Assembly: GCF_018069805.1 (NCBI RefSeq)
Contig: NZ_JAGPYN010000013.1
Span: 62,001 to 126,000 of the forward strand
Direction: 5' to 3'
Length of the DNA: 64,000 bases
Source: Pseudoalteromonas ostreae
GTDB taxonomy: Bacteria; Pseudomonadota; Gammaproteobacteria; Enterobacterales; Alteromonadaceae
Program-made: the position numbers and the translations under genes
Part shown: piece by piece, positions 1-8,971 of the stretch
Position numbering within the stretch: the first letter of the stretch is position 1
Layout: every line of letters starts with the position of its first letter
The notes under the pieces: generated by a model
What the model saw: only the letters and a program-made list of their open reading frames with translations
What the model was told of the DNA's origin: nothing
Databases searched by the model: none

Positions 1-537
1 TTGCTGATCGGTAATATGTTGTTTGCGTAATTGAACGAGTTGCTGTTGGGTTTTTTCTTGTAATCGCTTTGCTTTGATCAGCTCTTGTTTAAATTGTTTA
101 TGTTGCGTGAGTAAATGAGCGGTTTGTTTATTTAATGCCTCAAGCGCTTGGCGACTTTGAGAAATATTATTTTCATCTAAAGAATGTACACAATCACTAA
201 CTTGGCTGGCAAAACGGATAATATCTTTTTCGGTTGAGTGCGCACTTCGTGATAATGAATTTATAATACCGTCCACATTGCGAACCATACTAGTTTCTGT
301 TTTGTGAGCTTGATCCATATAATCGAAATACAGTTGCTCTATATAAACAGAGTCAATTTCTTGGCCTTGAGCAATTGCGCGCTCAATGGTGGTGTTTAAA
401 TCAGAATTTATTTGGCTGATATAGGTATAGATAACGTGATAATTCAGAGGGGTCGGTGGTAATTCATGATGCTCTAAAAAGATACATACCCTGGTCATTT
501 TTTCTTGAGCAACAGCCATGGAATCATGGAACATCAT
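1..537 (-). CDS. N-terminal part of a probable diguanylate cyclase (cut by window edge)
   Basis: An open frame on the minus strand runs from two adjacent ATGs (537 and 534) off the left end of the window, giving 179 codons with no stop. The protein is soluble and rich in Gln, Lys and His, with a long helical, coiled-coil-like stretch ending in HITDQQ. In my experience this layout precedes the D-x-LTGL-x-NR start of GGDEF domains in gammaproteobacterial diguanylate cyclases, so I infer c-di-GMP synthesis. The GGDEF domain itself lies outside the window. No strong ribosome site is visible, and an internal ATG (MAVAQEK) is an alternative start. Confidence 0.6.
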   Translation of the reverse strand, partial: MMFHDSMAVAQEKMTRVCIFLEHHELPPTPLNYHVIYTYISQINSDLNTTIERAIAQGQEIDSVYIEQLYFDYMDQAHKTETSMVRNVDGIINSLSRSAHSTEKDIIRFASQVSDCVHSLDENNISQSRQALEALNKQTAHLLTQHKQFKQELIKAKRLQEKTQQQLVQLRKQHITDQQ

Positions 538-879
538 TGTATACACCAATTAAATATACGTAACAGTGAAATTAAAGAACTCCCTCCATGAGATGCGTAC
601 GCATTCCTAGCGCTAGATATTAGCTTACATTAATCTGTATCGGGAATATTTAAAAGTAAAAAGATGTGATTTGGGGCCGAAAATTCTATTTTTCTCGTTC
701 AACCGCTGGTTTTCTCGACAATCTCGCTCAGTCATTTAAAGGCTGATTAACTACTAGACAATAACAGTCGTTAATTTAACCTTGCATTTATTGCCCTTGG
801 TCGCATTTTTTTGGTTATTTTAGTTAGCTAGGTTAGGTTAAATTAAATATCACGTTTTATGTAGCAGACTCTTTATATT
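538..879. other. AT-rich divergent intergenic region
   Basis: This 342-bp gap lies between the minus-strand diguanylate cyclase fragment and the plus-strand DUF885 gene, so it must hold both promoters. I see no open frame with a ribosome site, no RNA gene and no clear operator. Confidence 0.5.
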
Positions 880-2658
880 ATGAAAAAATCGGCATCATTA
901 GTTGTGCGACATTCTCTGTTAAGTATCACCTTGGCATGTACATTAACAGCCTGCCAAATGACCACGGTAAATAGCGATCAACAATTCACACAAGTGGCGC
1001 AATCTATCGTTGATTATCGAGAAAGTATCAGCCCGTACAGTCATCCCCAAGGTGTTGGTGGCTATTTGTTAACTAATTTATCTGCGGAGTTTCTTGAAAA
1101 GAAATACCAACATAACACTGAATTATTAGCGCAGTTAGACGCAATAGATAAAGACAAACTCAGTGAAGAAAATCAAATTAATCTCACTATAATTCGCGGC
1201 CAAGTACAAAATAGCATCGATGAGTATGTATTTAACAGCCATTATATGCCGCTGACTTCTGAATATGGCTTTCACTCTAGTTTATCGTTTATGGTGTCGA
1301 GTTCAGATTATAAAAAACTAGCTGATTACCAGCTTTATTTACAGCGTTTGCAGCAAGTGCCTCGGTTTTTTGCGCAAAATATCGATTGGATGCGTAAAGG
1401 GCTGGAAGTTGGCTTAACTCAACCTAAGGCTGTATTAATTGGCTATCAAGATTCTATCAGTGCCTATATTGTTGATGACGTTACTGAGTCTGAATTCTAT
1501 AAACCATTTTTAAATAATACCGCTGGTTTGAGTGATAGTGAGTTTTTTGCTTTACAGCAACAAGCTAAAAAAATCATTAAAGAGCAGGTGATTACTGCTT
1601 ATCAAAATTATTTAACGTTTTTTAATGAAGAGTATCAGCCAGGGGCGCGTACAGACATTGGTATCTCTGCTACACCAAATGGTGCTGCGTTTTATGCCAA
1701 TCGTGCCAAGTATTACACCACCACAGATATGACCCCGAAAGAAATCCATGAACTGGGGTTAAAAGAAGTAGCACGTATTCGTGCTGAAATGGATAAGATT
1801 ATTGAGCAAGTTGGTTTTAAAGGCACGTTTGCTGAATTTGTGCACTTTTTACGTACTTATCCGCAATTTTACGCTAAAACACCGGAAGAGTTATTAAAAG
1901 AAGCATCGTACATAGCTAAAAAAATGGATGCACAATTACCTAAGCTATTTCATACCTTACCACGGATGCCTTATGGTGTTGTACCTGTGCCAGCAAGCAT
2001 AGCGCCTAAGTACACGACTGGCCGTTACTCTGGTTCGAGCCGTGATGATCAAGCGGGTTATTACTGGGTAAACACTTATGCACTTGATAAGCGCCCTTTA
2101 TATGTTTTAGAAGCGCTCACTTTTCATGAAGCTGTACCTGGGCATCATTTACAGATCTCTCTTAATGCTGAATTAGAAAACCTACCCAGTTACCGCCAAA
2201 ATGCTTATTTATCTGCATTTGGTGAAGGTTGGGGGTTATATTCTGAGTACTTAGGCATTGAAGCGGGTTTTTATCAAGATCCATATAGTAACTTTGGTCG
2301 CCTAACTTATGAAATGTGGCGTGCAGCCCGTTTAGTGGTTGATACAGGCATGCACATGTATGGCTGGAGCCGAGATCGTGCGATGAAATTTATGAGCGAA
2401 AATACCGCGCTTTCATTACATAACGTAAAAACTGAAACTGATCGCTACATTTCGTGGCCTGCGCAAGCGCTGTCTTATAAAATTGGTGAGCTGACCATTA
2501 AGCGATTGCGCAAAGAAACAGAGCAAGCATTAGGGCAAGATTTTGATGTGCGAGAGTTTCATCATCAGATACTTCGTCACGGCTCTGTACCGATGTCTGT
2601 GTTAGAAGATCAAATTCATCAATATATTCAAACTGAGTTGGCTAAACAAAAAAGTTAG
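880..2658 (+). CDS. DUF885 family metallopeptidase-like lipoprotein
   Basis: 592 aa. The N-terminus is a lipoprotein signal: a basic start, a hydrophobic core and the lipobox LTAC with the lipidated Cys at residue 25. The rest matches the DUF885 family (PF05960), whose hallmark HExxxGHH is visible as HEAVPGHH at residues 416-423, followed by the conserved AFGEGWGLYSEYL segment. These are the expected zinc ligands and catalytic Glu. Family members are thought to be metallopeptidases, but the substrate is unknown. It probably sits in the periplasm, anchored to a membrane. It appears monocistronic, with a hairpin after the stop. No strong Shine-Dalgarno is seen before the ATG. Confidence 0.88.
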   Translation: MKKSASLVVRHSLLSITLACTLTACQMTTVNSDQQFTQVAQSIVDYRESISPYSHPQGVGGYLLTNLSAEFLEKKYQHNTELLAQLDAIDKDKLSEENQINLTIIRGQVQNSIDEYVFNSHYMPLTSEYGFHSSLSFMVSSSDYKKLADYQLYLQRLQQVPRFFAQNIDWMRKGLEVGLTQPKAVLIGYQDSISAYIVDDVTESEFYKPFLNNTAGLSDSEFFALQQQAKKIIKEQVITAYQNYLTFFNEEYQPGARTDIGISATPNGAAFYANRAKYYTTTDMTPKEIHELGLKEVARIRAEMDKIIEQVGFKGTFAEFVHFLRTYPQFYAKTPEELLKEASYIAKKMDAQLPKLFHTLPRMPYGVVPVPASIAPKYTTGRYSGSSRDDQAGYYWVNTYALDKRPLYVLEALTFHEAVPGHHLQISLNAELENLPSYRQNAYLSAFGEGWGLYSEYLGIEAGFYQDPYSNFGRLTYEMWRAARLVVDTGMHMYGWSRDRAMKFMSENTALSLHNVKTETDRYISWPAQALSYKIGELTIKRLRKETEQALGQDFDVREFHHQILRHGSVPMSVLEDQIHQYIQTELAKQKS

Positions 2659-2669
2659 CTTTTACACCT

Positions 2670-2704
2670 ATGGATCACAGTGATAAGTGCAGTGATCCAT
2701 TAAA
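2670..2704 (+). terminator. Hairpin after the DUF885 gene
   Basis: A perfect 9-bp stem (ATGGATCAC at 2670-2678, GTGATCCAT at 2692-2700) starts 12 bases after the stop codon. The T-tract is poor, so termination is likely but not certain. Confidence 0.45.
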
Positions 2705-2772
2705 ACCTTTTGCTTGAAATTTAATCTACTTATATGCTCTCTATTGTAATAATAATCAGCAAGGGGTGTTGC

Positions 2773-4254
2773 ATGAGCAATTTTATAGTTTTTAGTATTG
2801 ATGTGTTTGCCAGTTTATTTATTGTAGTATTTGGCTGTTTAGTTTTACTGGTTATTTATTTTTATATTAGTGATGTTACTCAATCAAAACATGCAATTAG
2901 ACGTAATTACCCAGTGATAGGTCGGTTTCGCTATTTTTTTGAACGCCAAGGTGAGTTTTTCCGCCAGTATTTTTTTGCTATGGATCGCGAAGAAATGCCA
3001 TTTAACCGCGCCGATCGGAGTTGGGTTTATAAAGCGGCCAAGAATGTTGACCGCACTACCGCGTTTGGCTCAACCCAAAGTTTAGAAGTTACCGGCACAG
3101 TGATGTTTATGAACTGCGCGTTTCCTACCTTAGATGAAGAGGCGTTAGAGCCTAGTGCCGTTACGTTAGGGCCGCATTGTCCAAATCCTTATATTACTAA
3201 ATCGCTATTCAATATTTCAGGTATGAGTTTTGGGGCTTTATCTAAACCTGCGGTGCGCGCGTTATCAAAAGGTGCCAAGCTGGCTGGCTGTTGGATGAAC
3301 ACTGGTGAAGGTGGTTTAAGCCCTTATCACTTAGAAGGAGGTGCCGATATCGTATTTCAAATTGGCACCGCTAAATATGGTGTGCGCGATGAGCAAGGTA
3401 AATTAAGCCATGAAAAGCTCAAAAAAATAGCCGCCCATGAACAAGTAAAAATGTTTGAAATTAAAATGAGCCAAGGAGCGAAACCAGGTAAAGGCGGTAT
3501 GCTACCAGGCAAAAAAGTGACTGCTGAAATTGCTGCGATCCGTGGTATTCCCGAAGGTCATGATTCAATTAGCCCAAATGGCCACCCAGAAGTTAAAACC
3601 CCTGCCGACTTGCTTGATATGATTGCTTCCGTTCGAGAAACCACAGGAAAACCGACTGGTTTTAAAGCGGTGATTGGTGCTTATGCCTGGCTGGAAACGC
3701 TATTTGCCGAAATTAATCATCGGGGTATTGAATCCGCACCTGATTTTATTACCATCGATAGTGCTGATGGCGGCACCGGTGCTGCACCTCAACCGCTGAT
3801 GGATTCAGTAGGATTACCGCTAAGAGAAAGTTTACCGTTAGTCGTCAATATGTTGGAAAAGCATGGTCTGCGAGAGCGTATTAAAGTTATTGCATCAGGT
3901 AAACTGATTGTGCCGTCAAAAGTTGCTTGGGCATTAGCGCTGGGCGCTGACTTTGTTGTATCGGCACGTGGTCATATGTTTGCGTTGGGTTGTATTCAGG
4001 CGCTGCAATGTAATAAAGACACTTGCCCAACAGGGATAACCACACACAACGAGCGGTTGCAACGTGGCTTAGATGTCGCCGATAAAGCGCAGCGTGTCGC
4101 CAACTATAACAAGTATATTCATTATGGTGCGGGTTTAATTGCCCACTCATGCGGGGTATTTAGTGCCCGTGAACTCGGCCGACAACATGTACGTGTTGTG
4201 CAAGAAAACGGCCTGTCAGAGCCGCTTGATAAAATGTATGAGAATTATCAGTAA
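2773..4254 (+). CDS. FMN-binding glutamate synthase family protein
   Basis: 493 aa from the ATG at 2773. I chose this start over an upstream in-frame one at 2734 because AAGGGG lies 7 bases before it. One N-terminal membrane segment (about residues 8-32) is followed by the FMN barrel domain of ferredoxin-dependent glutamate synthase (PF01645). Visible motifs are NISGMSFGALSKPAVRAL, the TIDSADGGTGAAP loop and the 3Fe-4S cysteines C407-X5-C413-X4-C418. The glutaminase and C-terminal GltB domains are absent, so this is the stand-alone, membrane-anchored form. Its reaction is not established. It is probably an FMN/Fe-S oxidoreductase of the cytoplasm. Single gene with a terminator. Confidence 0.88.
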   Translation: MSNFIVFSIDVFASLFIVVFGCLVLLVIYFYISDVTQSKHAIRRNYPVIGRFRYFFERQGEFFRQYFFAMDREEMPFNRADRSWVYKAAKNVDRTTAFGSTQSLEVTGTVMFMNCAFPTLDEEALEPSAVTLGPHCPNPYITKSLFNISGMSFGALSKPAVRALSKGAKLAGCWMNTGEGGLSPYHLEGGADIVFQIGTAKYGVRDEQGKLSHEKLKKIAAHEQVKMFEIKMSQGAKPGKGGMLPGKKVTAEIAAIRGIPEGHDSISPNGHPEVKTPADLLDMIASVRETTGKPTGFKAVIGAYAWLETLFAEINHRGIESAPDFITIDSADGGTGAAPQPLMDSVGLPLRESLPLVVNMLEKHGLRERIKVIASGKLIVPSKVAWALALGADFVVSARGHMFALGCIQALQCNKDTCPTGITTHNERLQRGLDVADKAQRVANYNKYIHYGAGLIAHSCGVFSARELGRQHVRVVQENGLSEPLDKMYENYQ

Positions 4255-4267
4255 TTAAATAGTAAGT

Positions 4268-4290
4268 AAGGCGCTTTAAGCGCCTTTTAC
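4268..4290. terminator. Bidirectional terminator between convergent genes
   Basis: Stem AGGCGC (4269-4274) / GCGCCT (4280-4285) is followed by TTT. It sits between the convergent glutamate-synthase-like gene and mtnK and can serve both strands. Confidence 0.75.
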
Positions 4291-4303
4291 TGAATCTTTA
4301 AGA

Positions 4304-5521
4304 TTAATTCAATTGACTGATTAATAAAGAGAAAAATTCTTCCTTGTTATTGCAGGTATGGGCGTTGAGTACTAGCTGCTCACCGAGTGCTAAAATGTGG
4401 CGCTGTACGTCTAAACGCGCCTGCGCATCTTCAATGCCATCAATGTCAGCAACGTGTGCTAAGCCGATAGTGCGGCGTATCAGTTCTGTCCCACAATAAC
4501 CAATCGCATCTTGTAGAACTTGTTGCATAAAATATTCACCGTATCCGGCAGCTTTTAAATTGTTATCTGTGGTTTGCTCTGCAATAAATGTCAGCCACTG
4601 TTGTTCAAATAAAGTGTAGCTTTCTTGTACACAGGTTAATAAATGAGAGTGGTAGTTACGACGGCTCATAAATTTACTAATACGGGCGTTTTGGGCACAA
4701 TAGTTTAATAATAAATTGCCGATAAATGAGCCAATATCAAAACCTACAGGGCCAAAAAAACCAAACTCAGGGTCGATCATCTTGGTAGTGTTTTGATCCA
4801 CAAAAATGCTACCGCTATGCATATCGCCATGTAGCAATGTTTGCGGGCACGATAAAAATTTTGCTTTAAGTTTTGCAATTGCTAAATGAAGTGCGGCATT
4901 ATTTTGCAATTTACTGACTGTGCTTTGTAGTTCGCTTGGGTAGTTATTGCGCTCATGCTCACGCAGAATATCGTTAAAAAATAAGTCTTCAGTAATTTGG
5001 CAAAGTTCAGGGTTGGTAAACTGAGTGACCTTCGCTTTTTTATCCTGAGCGGCTAAGTAAAAATCTGAATTATAAAATCCCGTATAACTTAAATAGCGGG
5101 CTACATGCTGGCCAAGCAATGGAAAGTGTTCTGCGTTAATCTGTGCGGTGCGTAAAATTTGTAAATGACCCAGATCTTCTAAAATAGTTAACGCTGATGC
5201 GGGGTTATAATGCAGTACATTGGCTGTGTGTTCAGGGCAAATAGCGCCATGATTAACTAACACTTCAGCTTCAATTCGTGCTCTATCAAGTGTTAATGGC
5301 CATGATTCTCCTACGCAGCGAGCATAAGGCAGTGCTTGTTTTAATATAACGCTGTTATTTTGCTCATTACTGATTCTAAATACTAAGTTTAAATTACCAT
5401 CACCAAACTCATACGCAGTTAAAGTTTGATCTGGCTGAAAAAAATCATATCCCTCTTCTTTTACAAGATTTTTAATATAATCAATCGCATGCTGGGCATT
5501 AAACGCAAAGTATTTGGCCAT
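4304..5521 (-). CDS. mtnK: S-methyl-5-thioribose kinase
   Basis: 405 aa, normal for MtnK. It phosphorylates 5-methylthioribose at C1 using ATP, the first committed step of methionine salvage after MTA nucleosidase. It has the choline-kinase-like fold. Residues 38-50 form the nucleotide loop, HGDMHSGS (231-238) holds the catalytic Asp, and IDPEFGFFGPVGFDIG (249-264) holds the metal-binding Asp. The gene diverges from mtnA across a 135-bp region carrying a MetJ-like box array, so control by methionine/SAM is expected. I am confident of the function from the motifs plus the neighbouring salvage genes. Confidence 0.93.
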   Translation of the reverse strand: MAKYFAFNAQHAIDYIKNLVKEEGYDFFQPDQTLTAYEFGDGNLNLVFRISNEQNNSVILKQALPYARCVGESWPLTLDRARIEAEVLVNHGAICPEHTANVLHYNPASALTILEDLGHLQILRTAQINAEHFPLLGQHVARYLSYTGFYNSDFYLAAQDKKAKVTQFTNPELCQITEDLFFNDILREHERNNYPSELQSTVSKLQNNAALHLAIAKLKAKFLSCPQTLLHGDMHSGSIFVDQNTTKMIDPEFGFFGPVGFDIGSFIGNLLLNYCAQNARISKFMSRRNYHSHLLTCVQESYTLFEQQWLTFIAEQTTDNNLKAAGYGEYFMQQVLQDAIGYCGTELIRRTIGLAHVADIDGIEDAQARLDVQRHILALGEQLVLNAHTCNNKEEFFSLLISQLN

Positions 5522-5550
5522 CGGGCTTCTCTTATTAATTCAGGAATAAT

Positions 5551-5590
5551 AGCATTCTATACCTTTAACCGTTTGGAAGTCTATACTTCC
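5551..5590. promoter_or_regulatory. MetJ-like operator array between mtnK and mtnA
   Basis: Five consecutive 8-mers resemble the met box AGACGTCT: AGCATTCT, ATACCTTT, AACCGTTT, GGAAGTCT and ATACTTCC match it at 5, 5, 5, 6 and 5 of 8 positions by my count. The last pair also forms a perfect 6-bp dyad (GGAAGT / ACTTCC around CTAT). MetJ is known to bind tandem 8-bp boxes. Assignment to MetJ is inference, supported by a second site upstream of mtnB. Confidence 0.7.
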
Positions 5591-5656
5591 CGACTTGTGG
5601 GTTTTTAAAACTGATGTAAAATAGCAGCAGATTTTATATTGGTAGGTCCAACTCAT

Positions 5657-6682
5657 ATGCAAGATTTAATCGCTAGCAGCTTAAAATTCCAAAATAATAC
5701 CTTAATGGTATTGGATCAGTATTTATTGCCCCATCAACAGGTGTGGCATGAATGCCGTGATGTAAAAACCATGAGAGAGCTAATTTTGAGTTTAAAAATT
5801 CGTGGTGCTCCATTGATTGGTTTAGGTGCTAGTTTATTAATTGCTTATTTGGCTGAACAAGACACAACCAAAGCTGTTTTAGCGCAAGCCATTGATGACC
5901 TTGAAGCTACGCGTCCCACCGCTGTTAATTTAATGCATTGCATGGCGAAACTAAGGGTGGCATTACAGCAGCAAGATTATGTAGCTGAAGTTATAAACAC
6001 AGCAGTAAAGCTGTTCAACGAAGACATTGCTCTGTGCGAGAAAATGGCAACTCACGGAGCAAAACTCGTTAACAGTGGCGATAATATTCTGACTCATTGT
6101 AATACGGGGGCGTTAGCTACTGCAGGAATAGGCACTGCGCTTGGGGTGATTTATAAAGCGCAGCAGCGCCATGGTGACATTCATGTGTGGGTAGATGAAA
6201 CTAGGCCATTGTTGCAAGGTGGGCGGTTGACTGCATTTGAATTAGAGCGCTGGCAAGTCCCTTACACCTTAATTTGCGATAATATGGCAGCGAGTTTAAT
6301 GGCTGCAGGCAAGGTTGATAAAATTTTTGTCGGTGCAGATCGTATTGCTGCAAATGGTGATTTTGCTAATAAAGTGGGTACTTATAACTTAGCAGTACTG
6401 GCGCATTTTCATAACATCCCATTTTATGTAGTAGCGCCGCTAACAACCCTCGATGTAAACACAGCATGCAGTGCAGACATTGAAATAGAGCAGCGTAATG
6501 GAGCAGAGGTGCGCGGTGTAAGCGGCAGTTTTGGTGAAGCGCTATGGGCACCTACAAATGCTAACGTATATAATCCCGCATTTGATGTAACCCCCGCTAA
6601 GCTTATTACTGGCTGGGTACTCGATACTGGCGTTTATGACCAACAACAAGTGTTAGCTGGTGAATTAAAAAGGCTGGTTTAA
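5657..6682 (+). CDS. mtnA: Methylthioribose-1-phosphate isomerase
   Basis: 341 aa from the ATG at 5657. A TTG six codons earlier is open, but the likely ribosome site (GGTAGG) overlaps it. The enzyme isomerises methylthioribose-1-phosphate to methylthioribulose-1-phosphate. It belongs to the eIF2B-alpha/MtnA family: the N-terminal [11 protein letters not shown] substrate loop, the catalytic Cys in [12 protein letters not shown], and the catalytic Asp in [19 protein letters not shown] are all present. It diverges from mtnK, whose product makes its substrate, and shares the MetJ-like operator. Its 3' end overlaps the convergent cyclotransferase gene by 4 bp. Confidence 0.95.
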   Translation: MQDLIASSLKFQNNTLMVLDQYLLPHQQVWHECRDVKTMRELILSLKIRGAPLIGLGASLLIAYLAEQDTTKAVLAQAIDDLEATRPTAVNLMHCMAKLRVALQQQDYVAEVINTAVKLFNEDIALCEKMATHGAKLVNSGDNILTHCNTGALATAGIGTALGVIYKAQQRHGDIHVWVDETRPLLQGGRLTAFELERWQVPYTLICDNMAASLMAAGKVDKIFVGADRIAANGDFANKVGTYNLAVLAHFHNIPFYVVAPLTTLDVNTACSADIEIEQRNGAEVRGVSGSFGEALWAPTNANVYNPAFDVTPAKLITGWVLDTGVYDQQQVLAGELKRLV

Positions 6683-7017
6683 CAGCCTTTTGCCATATAC
6701 ACCCAGGCATTAATGCCGCTGCTAAATGACTCTTCAATACGGATGTAGTCATCAACTTCGTAGCTATCTGCGTTAGCAAGTTCCTCTAAGGTGATAGTAA
6801 ATATAGTGCCAGTTACTGTATCTGTTGGCTGGCCTGTTTTAATTAATGCCGGGTGAAAACGCTGGCCGCTGCTTTTCAGCACTGCGGCGTCGGTGATCTC
6901 AACTTCGCCTACTACGTAACCTTGTAGTGTATCGGCTTGGCCTTCGAGTAAGCGGGCAAAGGTATCAAGCTGTACTTGCTCTAATTGCAGTGTGCCGTAT
7001 GAAAACAACTTTTCCAT
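6679..7017 (-). CDS. AIG2-like gamma-glutamylcyclotransferase family protein
   Basis: 112 aa. The N-terminal [11 protein letters not shown] is the substrate-cradling YGTL motif of the AIG2/YtfP-like gamma-glutamylcyclotransferase fold (PF06094). The candidate catalytic Glu lies in [11 protein letters not shown]. The family cleaves gamma-glutamyl amines or dipeptides to 5-oxoproline, but bacterial members are largely untested. It follows mtnD by 24 bases and appears to be the last gene of mtnB-mtnC-mtnD, so co-expression with methionine salvage is expected. Whether it has a step there is unknown. The fold assignment is good; the substrate is not. Confidence 0.8.
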   Translation of the reverse strand: MEKLFSYGTLQLEQVQLDTFARLLEGQADTLQGYVVGEVEITDAAVLKSSGQRFHPALIKTGQPTDTVTGTIFTITLEELANADSYEVDDYIRIEESFSSGINAWVYMAKGC

Positions 7018-7041
7018 TTAAACTCCATTATTAACAGATAT

Positions 7042-7584
7042 CTAGTCCAATAAAGGAAACTGCTTAGCAATCTCAGATTCGGTGCTTTGTGCCACCCAGC
7101 CTTCGGTATTATTGAACAAACGGATCGCAGTAAATTCAGGATCGCTGCCCATATCAAACCAATGGGGAGTAAGCTCTGGTACTGAAATTAAATCACCCTG
7201 CTTGCAAAGTACTTGGTAAACCTTGTCGTTAATATGCAGGCAAAATAATCCTTGGCCTTTTACAAAAAAGCGTACTTCGTCTTCACTATGGGTGTGCTCA
7301 AATAAAAACTTAGCACGTAAATCCGCCGCTGAGGGGTTACCTTTAGCCAATGAAATTACATCAACAGTTTGATAACCACCTTGTTGCTTTAAGCGTTCAA
7401 TATCAGCGTTATAGGCGGAAATAATAGCTTCATGGCTAGTATCAGCAGTAATCGTTTTTGTTGCTTGCCACTGCTCAAATCGTACATTTACTTTATTAAG
7501 CTCGGTGGCAATTTGTGCTGTATCTTGAGTGTTTAATAAAGCATTATTGCCGTTACAATCAGCAAAAATAGTCAGCTGGCTCAT
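7042..7584 (-). CDS. mtnD: Acireductone dioxygenase (1,2-dihydroxy-3-keto-5-methylthiopentene dioxygenase)
   Basis: 180 aa, typical ARD length. This cupin metalloenzyme oxidises acireductone to the keto-acid precursor of methionine (Fe form) or to an off-pathway product with CO (Ni form). All four metal ligands are visible: H97, H99 and E103 in HTHSEDE, and H141 in ELTPHWFDMG, one position from the Klebsiella numbering. The start overlaps the mtnC stop by 4 bases (ATGA), suggesting translational coupling. Third gene of the mtnB operon. Confidence 0.95.
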   Translation of the reverse strand: MSQLTIFADCNGNNALLNTQDTAQIATELNKVNVRFEQWQATKTITADTSHEAIISAYNADIERLKQQGGYQTVDVISLAKGNPSAADLRAKFLFEHTHSEDEVRFFVKGQGLFCLHINDKVYQVLCKQGDLISVPELTPHWFDMGSDPEFTAIRLFNNTEGWVAQSTESEIAKQFPLLD

Positions 7585-8267
7585 GCTAAATGCTCCACAG
7601 TGAATTGGCTAAAATCGTTAATATAGTTATGCGCAGGCGAGCTTGCTTGACCATCACGGATCAGGTGCAAGGTTTTTAAACCTGCGCCTTTGGCGGCATC
7701 AAGCTCGGCTGCCACATCACTTAAAAATAACACTTCATTAGCGGCAAAAGGTAGTTGCTCAATAATATTGTGATATGAACGTTGCTCTTGTTTAGCGCCG
7801 ACTTGAGTATCAAAATAATCAGTAAATAAGGAGCGAATATCACCAAAGTCAGAGTGGTTAAAAATTAAATGCTGTGCTTTTACTGACCCTGATGAATACA
7901 CATACAGCTGCTGGCCGGCTTGTTGCTGTGCAACTAAAAACTGGTAGGCATCTGGGTATAAATGGCCGGTAAAATCGCCATTTTCATAGCCAGTTTGCCA
8001 AATCAGACCTTGTAACTGTTTTAATGGGGTGATTTTTTTATCGTCACGGATCCATTCAAGTAAAGTGTTAATTACGACATCAATACTGGCATCTGGCTGT
8101 TCAATAATCGCTTTTACGGCAGTAATTTGCTCTGCTACCGTGCTTTGTGTTTGCTGAGTTTTTACAAATTCAGGAAGTTGTTCGGCGGCATACGGAAACA
8201 GCACCTCTTTAACAAACGAAATACGGGTAATAGTGCCTTCAATATCGGTCAGCAGTGCTTTGATCAT
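7581..8267 (-). CDS. mtnC: Enolase-phosphatase E1
   Basis: 228 aa. A HAD-superfamily bifunctional enolase and phosphatase that turns diketo-methylthiopentyl-1-phosphate into acireductone. The nucleophile motif is LLTDIEGTI (D8, with E10 replacing the usual second Asp, as in this subfamily). VYSSGSVKAQ is motif II and FLSDVAAELDAAKGAG contains motif III. It overlaps mtnB and mtnD by 4 bases each, so the three genes form a tightly coupled operon. Confidence 0.95.
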   Translation of the reverse strand: MIKALLTDIEGTITRISFVKEVLFPYAAEQLPEFVKTQQTQSTVAEQITAVKAIIEQPDASIDVVINTLLEWIRDDKKITPLKQLQGLIWQTGYENGDFTGHLYPDAYQFLVAQQQAGQQLYVYSSGSVKAQHLIFNHSDFGDIRSLFTDYFDTQVGAKQEQRSYHNIIEQLPFAANEVLFLSDVAAELDAAKGAGLKTLHLIRDGQASSPAHNYINDFSQFTVEHLA

Positions 8268-8881
8268 GATTCTAATCCTACTAATTTTAAGCGTTCTATC
8301 TCACATGCTAATAAAAATTCAAGGCCTTCTAATTGACGGCGTACTTCACCAATAGTACGACCCACTACATACAAACCGTGGCCGCGAATAAGCACGCTGT
8401 GCTCAATAGGCGTGTGTAAGTGGTGATCGCTCACTAATAAACTCAAGCGATCAATATCTTGGTCGTTATCAAAGATTGGAATACTCAAGGTGTCTAAATG
8501 TGAAGTAATGCCGGTTAGTGACTTTTGCATTTCGTAGCCGTGTAAGTCTAGGCAGTGACCTTTAATAACCCGAGATAATACTGTTGCGGCGATGGAATGA
8601 GTGTGTAATACATAATTAGCAGCAGGAATAAGTTTATACATGCACAAATGCAATTCGGTTTCAGCTGAGGGTTTGGCGGCGCTAGCGCTACGATTACCTA
8701 TATGATCGAGTTCAATAAAGGTATGCGACCCTAATTGACCTTTGTCAAAACCACTGGCAGTTACTACAAAGCCGGTATTGGTTCGCGCTGAAAAATTACC
8801 ACCTGTAGCTGGCACCCAACCACGTTGACTGATCCACTTTCCTGCTTCTATAAGTTCTGAAATAGCGGTATTGTTATGCAT
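8264..8881 (-). CDS. mtnB: Methylthioribulose-1-phosphate dehydratase
   Basis: 205 aa, class II aldolase-like fold. It dehydrates methylthioribulose-1-phosphate, linking MtnA to MtnC. The zinc ligands H93 and H95 lie in LHTHSI, the catalytic Glu in PSAETELHLCMY, and a further His in RGHGLYV. First gene of mtnB-mtnC-mtnD-cyclotransferase. The start faces a 90-bp divergent region holding a two-box MetJ-like site and the aminotransferase start. Confidence 0.95.
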   Translation of the reverse strand: MHNNTAISELIEAGKWISQRGWVPATGGNFSARTNTGFVVTASGFDKGQLGSHTFIELDHIGNRSASAAKPSAETELHLCMYKLIPAANYVLHTHSIAATVLSRVIKGHCLDLHGYEMQKSLTGITSHLDTLSIPIFDNDQDIDRLSLLVSDHHLHTPIEHSVLIRGHGLYVVGRTIGEVRRQLEGLEFLLACEIERLKLVGLES

Positions 8882-8900
8882 ACATTCCTCTAGCTAATTT

Positions 8901-8916
8901 AGACGGCTATACTTCT
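8901..8916. promoter_or_regulatory. MetJ-like operator upstream of mtnB and the methionine aminotransferase
   Basis: AGACGGCT-ATACTTCT matches two tandem met boxes (AGACGTCT) at 7 and 6 of 8 positions. It lies 20 bases upstream of the mtnB start and 56 bases upstream of the aminotransferase start, so one site could control both directions. It also resembles the mtnK/mtnA site (shared CTATACTTC). MetJ binding is inferred. Confidence 0.72.
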
Positions 8917-8971
8917 GTTAACAGCAATGATAGCATCGCTTTGGGCGCAAAACCATCATTAAGGGTAACCA

